Source of the DNA: Acidimicrobiia bacterium
Lineage (GTDB): Bacteria > Actinomycetota > Acidimicrobiia > Spongiisociales > UBA5794
Direction: 5' to 3'
Assembly: GCA_013001485.1 (NCBI GenBank)
Contig: JABDMN010000249.1
Coordinates: forward strand, 1-5,645
DNA length: 5,645 nt
In this document: piece after piece, positions 1 through 4,054 of the stretch
Layout of the letters: each line of letters begins with the position of its first letter
Position numbering within the stretch: the stretch's first letter is position 1
Made by a program: the position numbers and the translations under genes
Notes under the pieces: generated by a model
Told to the model about the DNA's origin: nothing
The model's database searches: none
What the model saw: the letters and a program-made list of their open reading frames with translations, nothing else

Positions 1-27
1 ATCGTCGACGCCGCGGAGGACCTGTGA
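1..27 (+). CDS. C-terminal tail of an upstream gene, possibly a second EutN/CcmL-like vertex protein (partial)
   Basis: The window opens in a reading frame that gives IVDAAEDL and then TGA at 25-27. The stop overlaps the GTG start of the next gene in a GTGA junction, the usual sign of a co-translated upstream gene. Eight residues cannot identify a family. They do line up with the last residues of the downstream vertex protein (IIDYWEQD): both have a hydrophobic pair, then Asp, two variable positions and an acidic residue. Many EutN/CcmL proteins end in a similar VGI(V/I)D stretch. The inference is a tandem BMC-P paralogue, as found in loci with several vertex proteins, but another upstream gene is quite possible. 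The 5' end lies outside the window. Confidence 0.5.
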   Translation: MVDAAEDL

Positions 28-293
28 AGATCGCCAGGGTCTCCGGCACCGTTGTGTCGACCATCAACCACCCGCTCTTCGACCATCAACGCCTTCTGAT
101 GTGCGACTACCTGGATGAGAAGGGCGGGGCCACCGGCGACTACACCATCGCAGTCGATCTCGTCGGGGCGGGTGCCGGTGAGGACGTTCTGATCCTGGAT
201 GAGGGCAACTCTGCGCGCCAGACACTCGATGTCGACACTGGGCCGATACGGGCCGTCGTCGTTGGGATCATCGACTACTGGGAACAGGACTAG
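24..293 (+). CDS. Bacterial microcompartment vertex protein, EutN/CcmL family (BMC-P)
   Basis: This 89-residue protein has the size and pattern of the EutN/CcmL family, whose pentamers cap the vertices of the polyhedral protein shell of carboxysomes and metabolosomes in the cytoplasm. Visible family features are the N-terminal strand MKIARVSGTVVST (1-13), the central VDLVGAGAGEDVLI block (44-57) followed by GNSAR (61-65), and the C-terminal VVVGIID strand (78-84). The length is typical for a single-domain vertex protein and nothing looks truncated. The GTG start is chosen because GGAGGA at 15-20 lies three bases upstream and the codon overlaps the preceding stop (GTGA). Two lipoprotein genes follow on the same strand, the first about 24 bases after this stop. 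No hexameric shell protein or core enzyme is in view, so the compartment type cannot be named. The family call is firm; membership of a complete locus is inferred. Confidence 0.88.
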   Translation: MKIARVSGTVVSTINHPLFDHQRLLMCDYLDEKGGATGDYTIAVDLVGAGAGEDVLILDEGNSARQTLDVDTGPIRAVVVGIIDYWEQD

Positions 294-307
294 GGTTTCC
301 GGGTCAC

Positions 308-313
308 GGAGGA
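308..313 (+). promoter_or_regulatory. Ribosome binding site upstream of a gene lacking a normal start codon
   Basis: GGAGGA is a near-perfect Shine-Dalgarno sequence, identical to the one in front of the vertex-protein gene. Four bases separate it from ATC at 318, close to the three-base spacing seen at the vertex gene. No ATG, GTG or TTG occurs in the correct frame at a usable distance. The site therefore supports translation beginning here rather than at GTG 396, which is more than 80 bases away. Confidence 0.6.
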
Positions 314-317
314 CATC

Positions 318-665
318 ATCACCCGCCGACTCACCGTCTTCATTCTTGCGCTCGCGCTCGGGACTGCCGCCTGCACAGCCGGCGGACCTGCGGCCGTGCC
401 GTGCGACGAGCTCACCGTCACCGTGGTTGAGACAGTTCAGGGCTTCGTCGATGGCCTCAACCGCCTGTCTGACGAGGACATCCCGGCCAGCGGATTCGTG
501 CCTCCAGGGATCGACGAATTTCGCAACGACATGCTCGACGTCGATGAGCTGATAGCGGTCTCCGATTGCGACTCTGTGAGCATCGAGACCGCCGTGAAAG
601 ACCAGGTCGCCGCCCAAACAGATGTCGCCAAGGAGTTCCTCGATGGGCTCCAGGTCAACGGCTGA
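318..665 (+). CDS. Small secreted lipoprotein of unknown function (lipoprotein A), probable non-canonical ATC start
   Basis: If translation starts at ATC 318 the product is 115 residues and opens MTRRLTVFILALALGTAAC: two arginines, a hydrophobic core, and a lipidation cysteine at residue 19. A diacylglycerol-anchored lipoprotein on the outer face of the cytoplasmic membrane is therefore expected. The only standard in-frame start is GTG 396, which would remove the whole signal peptide and ignore the strong GGAGGA at 308-313. The frame is open back to the stop of the vertex-protein gene. The mature part is acidic, about 97 residues, with cysteines at 29 and 84 that could form a disulfide. It resembles the next gene in layout and in a CxxLT...VExVxG motif (residues 29-42 here), so the two are probably diverged paralogues. 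I recognise no named family. The start could be a real rare codon, a start-loss mutation, or a base error; if it is a loss, this is a young pseudogene. Confidence 0.68.
   Translation: MTRRLTVFILALALGTAACTAGGPAAVPCDELTVTVVETVQGFVDGLNRLSDEDIPASGFVPPGIDEFRNDMLDVDELIAVSDCDSVSIETAVKDQVAAQTDVAKEFLDGLQVNG
630..635 (+). promoter_or_regulatory. Ribosome binding site that fixes the start of lipoprotein B
   Basis: AAGGAG lies seven bases before ATG 643, inside the 3' end of the lipoprotein A gene. It lies downstream of the in-frame ATG at 622, so it cannot serve that codon. It therefore decides for 643 as the start. Confidence 0.6.
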
Positions 666-1035
666 GAGGCTCTTCGCCTGTTTCTTTGGCCTCGGGGTGC
701 TCCTCGTCGGCTGCACCGGCGCTCCGACCGAACCGGTAGAGGTCGATGACTGTGGAGGCCTAACCGACGTTGGCGTCGAACTAGTCGAGGGCTATCTCGA
801 CGTCGTCGAACAGCTCGATGCGCGGGTGTTCACGAGCGATGCGCCGATTCCCGATGAGCTCGCCGATGAGCTCGCCGATCTCGACCGCCGCAGCGCCGAA
901 CTCGATGGTCGGATGCAGGCGCTGGCATGCGATCCGTCCGAGGTTCGCGGTGAGATCCTCGACCGGACTGAAGGCCTGGACTCCGAGGACCTGATCGGCC
1001 AGATAATGCTGCGTTTCGTCCGCGACCTCGGTTGA
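643..1035 (+). CDS. Small secreted lipoprotein of unknown function (lipoprotein B), paralogue-like to lipoprotein A
   Basis: The product has 130 residues. It begins with a charged N-terminus (MGSRSTAER), then a hydrophobic core (10-22) and a classical lipobox LVGC with the lipidation cysteine at 24. It should be anchored to the outer face of the cytoplasmic membrane. The mature part is acidic and mostly helical in appearance, with two more cysteines at 37 and 96. These are 59 residues apart, against 55 in the preceding protein, and both proteins share a CxxLT...VExVxG motif after the lipid anchor. ATG 643 is preferred over the in-frame ATG at 622 because AAGGAG sits at 630-635 with ideal spacing. 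The gene starts 23 bases before the stop of lipoprotein A, so translation is probably coupled. A short PDELADELADLD stretch (70-81) is encoded by a 12-base tandem repeat. No known family is recognised. Lipoprotein status is well supported; the role is unknown. Confidence 0.75.
   Translation: MGSRSTAERLFACFFGLGVLLVGCTGAPTEPVEVDDCGGLTDVGVELVEGYLDVVEQLDARVFTSDAPIPDELADELADLDRRSAELDGRMQALACDPSEVRGEILDRTEGLDSEDLIGQIMLRFVRDLG
851..879 (+). repeat. 12-base tandem repeat inside lipoprotein B
   Basis: The unit CCGATGAGCTCG occurs twice in a row (851-862, 863-874), followed by a partial third copy CCGAT (875-879). It keeps the reading frame and encodes the repeated DELA motif at residues 71-78. A unit that is a multiple of three can gain or lose copies without breaking the gene. 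Confidence 0.75.
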
Positions 1036-1067
1036 GGAACCCAGGAGTGCGGGCGCCGGGTCGCCGA

Positions 1068-1751
1068 CTAGAGCGGCCGCCCCAGCCGCGATGCCGCTGA
1101 CGCATCGAGCATCCACACGACGTTGCTGGCAGCTTCGGCGACAACGCGTGAGGGGAAAGGTTCGCCTCGCTCGATCACCCGTTCCAGCATGCTGGCCTTC
1201 GACTCGCCGGCGACGAGGAACACCACCAGATCGGCACTTGCGAGGAACGGAACGGTGGCGGTCAGCCGCCACACCTGCTTGTCGTCCACCCAGTTGGCGA
1301 CGTACCGACGGTCGGTGACGTCGAGCGCCTTGGTTCCCGGGAACAACGATGCGGTATGGCCGTCATCTCCCATCCCGAGCAAAACCAGGCTCGGTGAGCG
1401 ACCTCCCAGAGCACGGTCGAGGGCAAGCTCATACGCCGCGGCCGCGGTCTCAGGCTCGCCGAGAGCCCAATCGGGGACGACCAGTTCACCGCCGTGATCA
1501 GACCCGAGGGCCTGGCGGGCCGTGAAACCATTCGAGTCCTGGTGGTCGGGTGCGACCCAGCGCTCGTCGCCAAGCCACAGCGTCGACCCTGAGAAATCGA
1601 CCCGAAGCTCGGCGAGTCGCTCGTATGTGGCCTTTGGCGTGCTCCCACCGGCCAACCCGAGGGAGAAGCCGTCGCGATCCGCCTCTTCGGCGATCAAACG
1701 CGCCGCTGCATCGGCGAGAGCGTGCTTGTCGTCGTAGATCCGGATGTCCAT
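1068..1751 (-). CDS. pgl: 6-phosphogluconolactonase
   Basis: This 227-residue cytosolic enzyme hydrolyses 6-phosphoglucono-delta-lactone to 6-phosphogluconate, step two of the oxidative pentose phosphate pathway. All hallmark motifs of the glucosamine/galactosamine-6-phosphate isomerase-like 6PGL family are present. GLAGGSTP (32-39) is the phosphate-binding loop. WLGDERWVAPDHQDSN (59-74) is the DER...H.DSN motif. LGMGDDGHTASLFPG (125-139) contains the catalytic histidine at 132. Length is normal for the family. The reading frame runs on 145 codons upstream of ATG 1751, but family similarity begins at MDIRIYDD and the extension is only antisense to the neighbouring membrane-protein gene, so 1751 is the start. 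No Shine-Dalgarno is visible, while TACGCT lies six bases upstream, which fits a leaderless transcript. It converges on the lipoprotein operon with 32 bases between the stops. No zwf, gnd or opcA gene is adjacent in this window. Confidence in function is high. Confidence 0.93.
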   Translation of the reverse strand: MDIRIYDDKHALADAAARLIAEEADRDGFSLGLAGGSTPKATYERLAELRVDFSGSTLWLGDERWVAPDHQDSNGFTARQALGSDHGGELVVPDWALGEPETAAAAYELALDRALGGRSPSLVLLGMGDDGHTASLFPGTKALDVTDRRYVANWVDDKQVWRLTATVPFLASADLVVFLVAGESKASMLERVIERGEPFPSRVVAEAASNVVWMLDASAASRLGRPL

Positions 1752-1752
1752 G

Positions 1753-1778
1753 CAGACAGCGTAGGAGCGTCGTGTCTG
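1753..1778. promoter_or_regulatory. Inverted repeat in the divergent promoter region, possible operator
   Basis: CAGACA at 1753-1758 is mirrored by TGTCTG at 1773-1778, giving perfect 6-base arms with a 14-base centre. The left arm covers the bases between the pgl start codon and its candidate -10 hexamer, so a bound protein would block pgl initiation. Six-base arms can arise by chance, so regulatory use is a guess. Confidence 0.25.
1758..1763 (-). promoter_or_regulatory. Candidate -10 hexamer for leaderless pgl transcription
   Basis: Read on the minus strand, TACGCT matches the actinobacterial -10 consensus TANNNT and is followed by exactly six bases and then ATG. That geometry would place the transcription start on the A of the start codon. 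No -35 hexamer resembling TTGACA is visible, and no Shine-Dalgarno precedes the gene, which agrees with a leaderless message. Confidence 0.4.
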
Positions 1779-1785
1779 GCGGGGG

Positions 1786-1791
1786 TACGGT
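1786..1791 (+). promoter_or_regulatory. Candidate -10 hexamer for leaderless transcription of the membrane protein gene
   Basis: TACGGT matches TANNNT and is separated from ATG 1798 by six bases, the same geometry as the pgl promoter on the other strand. A weak GGTGGA overlaps the hexamer and could act as a ribosome binding site instead if transcription starts further upstream. No -35 element is apparent. Confidence 0.4.
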
Positions 1792-1797
1792 GGAACG

Positions 1798-2481
1798 ATG
1801 AGACAGGCAGACATCAGACGCATTGCGCTCTGGTTGCTCATCGCCTCGGTTGCCTTGACTGCGGCCATCGCCATCTGGGCGGTGGCGTTTGGCGACTTCG
1901 ATGACACCACGGGGAAGATTCTCGGAACCTCCCTTTCAGTGGCCGGGGGCAGCCTTCTCGCACTTGCGGCGGCGACCGGCTGGGAGCGTTCGCAGGTTGT
2001 GGCCTGGTTGGGCATCGCCGGAGCGGTGATCGGCTTCGGTCTGGTGATTGCCGGCATCTGGCTCGAGCCCGAAGGCTCTGTCTTCTGGAAGGCAGCAGTT
2101 TCGGCGATCATCGTGGGCGTCGCCGGCGCCTGGATCGCGCTGCTGGGCAACGCCCGGTTGGCAGCATCGCATCGATGGGTCGGCAACCTCGCCGCATTCT
2201 GTGGCGTCGCTCTGGCTGCACTCGTGCTCGTCGCTCTGTGGGCGGAGGTTGATAGCTCGGGCTTTGGCCGCGTGATCGGAGTCTTCGCCGTGCTGGTTGC
2301 CGCCCTCAGCGTGGTGGTTCCAGTGATCCACCGGCTGGACGCCGTCCCCGCCGAACCGACCGGATCTCCCGAGGAGTGGCAGCACTGCCCGCGTTGCGGC
2401 GAGGTTTCGGTGGCCGCCAGCGGAGTTCTGGCGCAATGCCCAAGCTGTGATGCGGCCTACCGCGTAGATTCGCCACGGTGA
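1798..2481 (+). CDS. Six-helix integral membrane protein with C-terminal zinc ribbon, function unknown
   Basis: The 227-residue protein has six hydrophobic stretches likely to span the membrane: about 9-32, 41-61, 67-89, 97-117, 128-149 and 158-178. A short linker rich in Pro and Glu follows, then a small cysteine cluster, CPRC (197-200) and CPSC (214-217). The two CxxC pairs 13 residues apart are the usual spacing for a one-metal zinc ribbon. With an even number of helices both ends should face the same side, most likely the cytoplasm, where a zinc ribbon could bind protein or nucleic acid. Two Trp-Glu features (W62-E63, W88-E90) follow the second and third helices. ATG 1798 fits the leaderless promoter hexamer six bases upstream. 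Its stop overlaps the start of the following hydrolase gene by four bases, suggesting co-translation. I do not recognise the family; topology and zinc ribbon are read directly from sequence, and any role is unassigned. Confidence 0.78.
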   Translation: MRQADIRRIALWLLIASVALTAAIAIWAVAFGDFDDTTGKILGTSLSVAGGSLLALAAATGWERSQVVAWLGIAGAVIGFGLVIAGIWLEPEGSVFWKAAVSAIIVGVAGAWIALLGNARLAASHRWVGNLAAFCGVALAALVLVALWAEVDSSGFGRVIGVFAVLVAALSVVVPVIHRLDAVPAEPTGSPEEWQHCPRCGEVSVAASGVLAQCPSCDAAYRVDSPR

Positions 2482-3164
2482 AGACACAGATCACAGCAAG
2501 CGGTGCGACCGTCCCGGCAGTGCTCGTCGCCGGATCGACCGATGTTGGTGTGTTGCTGGCGCACGGTGCCGGGGCGGGGCAGGACCACCCGTTCATGGAG
2601 ATGATGCGGGAGGGGGTCGCCGGGGCCGGGATCACCGTGATGACGTTCGACTATCCCTACATCGCAGAAGGGCGCAAACGTCCCGACGCGCCGGCGAAGC
2701 TGCTCGCCTTCCACGCCGCCGCCTACGACCGGCTCGCCAACGATGTGGAACGCGTGATCGTCGCCGGCAAATCGATGGGGGGCCGTATCGGGTCACACCT
2801 GGTGACCGGAACTGTTCCTCGCGGGAGTTGGGACGGTGCACCACGCCAGGCGGCCGGCCTCGTCTACCTCGGCTACCCGTTCGTCGCTCCCGGTAAGCGA
2901 GAGGTCCGCAACACCGAGCACCTCGCCACAATCAGGGCGCCGCAGCTCTTCATTCAGGGCACCAGAGATGTTCTCGGCCCGCTCGATGTGGTTAAGCCTG
3001 TGGTCGAAGAGCTCCCCGGTTCGCGTCTCGAGGTCATCGCCGGCGGAGATCATTCGTTCAAGGTGCGCAAGATGGACGGACGAGACCAGCAGGAAGTGTT
3101 TGCGTCGCTCGTCGAAATCGTGGCCGGATTCGCTCAGTCGCTGCGCACGGGCGGGGGAACGTAG
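2478..3164 (+). CDS. Alpha/beta hydrolase, KANL3/Tex30-like (dienelactone-hydrolase-related)
   Basis: This 228-residue protein shows a complete alpha/beta-hydrolase catalytic set. The nucleophile serine is in GKSMGG (Ser99), the acid is Asp164 in GTRD, and the base is His192 in GGDHSF. An early LLAHGAGAG loop (26-34) likely forms the oxyanion hole, and a KRPDAP segment (67-72) follows the FDYPY strand. That combination is typical of the small KANL3/Tex30-like hydrolase family found in bacteria and eukaryotes. The physiological substrate of the bacterial members is not known to me; esterase or thioesterase activity is plausible. Length matches the family and no signal peptide is seen, so it is cytosolic. 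GTG 2478 is chosen because it overlaps the previous stop (GTGA) and family-like sequence starts at once; no Shine-Dalgarno is present, so translational coupling is likely. Its last 31 bases overlap the convergent Nudix gene. Confidence 0.85.
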   Translation: MKTQITASGATVPAVLVAGSTDVGVLLAHGAGAGQDHPFMEMMREGVAGAGITVMTFDYPYIAEGRKRPDAPAKLLAFHAAAYDRLANDVERVIVAGKSMGGRIGSHLVTGTVPRGSWDGAPRQAAGLVYLGYPFVAPGKREVRNTEHLATIRAPQLFIQGTRDVLGPLDVVKPVVEELPGSRLEVIAGGDHSFKVRKMDGRDQQEVFASLVEIVAGFAQSLRTGGGT

Positions 3165-4054
3165 CGGGCCTTTCGAATCTTCCTGCCGCGGGTTCGCAGC
3201 ACCCAGATCCCGCCCTTCTCGATGTCGCCTTTCGCTGACACGTGTGGCCCTTTCAGCTTCACCCCGTCGGCACGCAGCATCCCGACCAGATTGGCGATGA
3301 CGTCACCATGGGTGATCAACACCGACGTGGATCCCGCCAGAGTCCCGATGTGCTTTGCCACCAGCTCCGGCGATGACCCTTCGGCAAGAGATCCTTCCAC
3401 CTCCGCAGGCAGCGCCATCGTCGTGGCCAGCGGGTCGAGTGTTTCCCGGCACCGAAGTGCAGGGGATGTTGCCAGCCGCATCAGGGGGTAGCCGGCCAGG
3501 AAGTTGCCAAGGGCGACGGCCTGCTTGCGCCCGGTCTTCGACAACGGACGATCGATGTCAGCGCCGGAGAAGTCCTTGCGCCGACCCGCCTTGGCATGGC
3601 GCACCAGGTAGACCTTGCCGTCGTCTGGCTTTTCGAGGCGTGTCTCCGCCCACTGCAAGAGCTTCTCGGATCGGTCATACGTCAGTTGCAGCCTCGCTTG
3701 ATCGCCCGACAACCACAGCACCCGATCGACCTCTCGGTTGGGCTTGAACTTCTCTTTCTTGCCCTCCATCAGCCAGTAGCGGACGACCTTGTTGTTCTTG
3801 TTGCCGGTCGTGTAGGTCACGGTGCCGAGAGGGAGGTGAACTTCGGGGTCGACGCCGGTTTCCTCGGCCACTTCGCGCACTGCGGCATCGATGAAGCTCT
3901 CGCCTTTGTCGAGCTTTCCTTTCGGGAACGTCCAGTCTTTGTATCGGGGTCGGTGGACAAGCAGGAACAGCGGGCTGCCGTCTTTCTTGCGCCTCCGGAA
4001 CACGACCCCGCCGGCTGCTGCGATGTCGCCTTTCGAAGCCCGGTACTCGACCAT
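3134..4054 (-). CDS. mutT1: Nudix hydrolase fused to SixA-type histidine phosphatase (MutT1-like)
   Basis: The 306-residue protein has two catalytic domains. Residues 9-140 are a Nudix domain with an intact Nudix box at 46-68: G46, E52, R60-E61, E64-E65 and G67 match GX5EX7REUXEEXGU, so Mg2+-dependent pyrophosphohydrolase activity is expected. Residues 147-300 are a histidine-phosphatase domain with the RHA motif (152-154, phospho-acceptor His153), the SPALRCRET segment (198-205) with its conserved arginine, and ITHG (247-250) with the second histidine. This is the layout of mycobacterial MutT1, which acts on 8-oxo-guanine nucleotides and dinucleoside polyphosphates; substrate range here is inferred. 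The frame extends 34 codons upstream to 4156, but that part only shadows ppk1. ATG 4054 forms a TAATG overlap with the ppk1 stop and is followed directly by Nudix-like sequence, so it is the start. Expression is probably coupled to ppk1. The 3' end overlaps the opposing hydrolase gene by 31 bases. Confidence 0.88.
   Translation of the reverse strand: MVEYRASKGDIAAAGGVVFRRRKKDGSPLFLLVHRPRYKDWTFPKGKLDKGESFIDAAVREVAEETGVDPEVHLPLGTVTYTTGNKNNKVVRYWLMEGKKEKFKPNREVDRVLWLSGDQARLQLTYDRSEKLLQWAETRLEKPDDGKVYLVRHAKAGRRKDFSGADIDRPLSKTGRKQAVALGNFLAGYPLMRLATSPALRCRETLDPLATTMALPAEVEGSLAEGSSPELVAKHIGTLAGSTSVLITHGDVIANLVGMLRADGVKLKGPHVSAKGDIEKGGIWVLRTRGRKIRKARYVPPPVRSD

Noticed and set aside
199..552. 117-residue plus-strand open frame across the vertex and lipoprotein A genes
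   Set aside because: It is Ser/Arg/Pro-rich with no signal or motif, and is out of frame with two better-supported genes.
622..642. Earlier ATG for lipoprotein B
   Set aside because: The Shine-Dalgarno AAGGAG at 630-635 lies downstream of this ATG and is ideally spaced from ATG 643.
1036..1067. Possible bidirectional terminator between lipoprotein B and pgl
   Set aside because: Only 4-base stems can be drawn (for example GGCG 1052-1055 with CGCC 1062-1065) and no T-run follows, so this is not a convincing intrinsic terminator.
781..1272. 163-residue minus-strand open frame across the lipoprotein B/pgl junction
   Set aside because: It overlaps two supported genes, has no family features and reads like out-of-frame high-GC sequence.
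1752..2186. Upstream extension of pgl to a 372-residue protein on the minus strand
   Set aside because: The added 145 residues are antisense to the membrane-protein gene and look like a composition-driven shadow. 6PGL similarity starts at the Met encoded at 1749-1751 and that length is normal.
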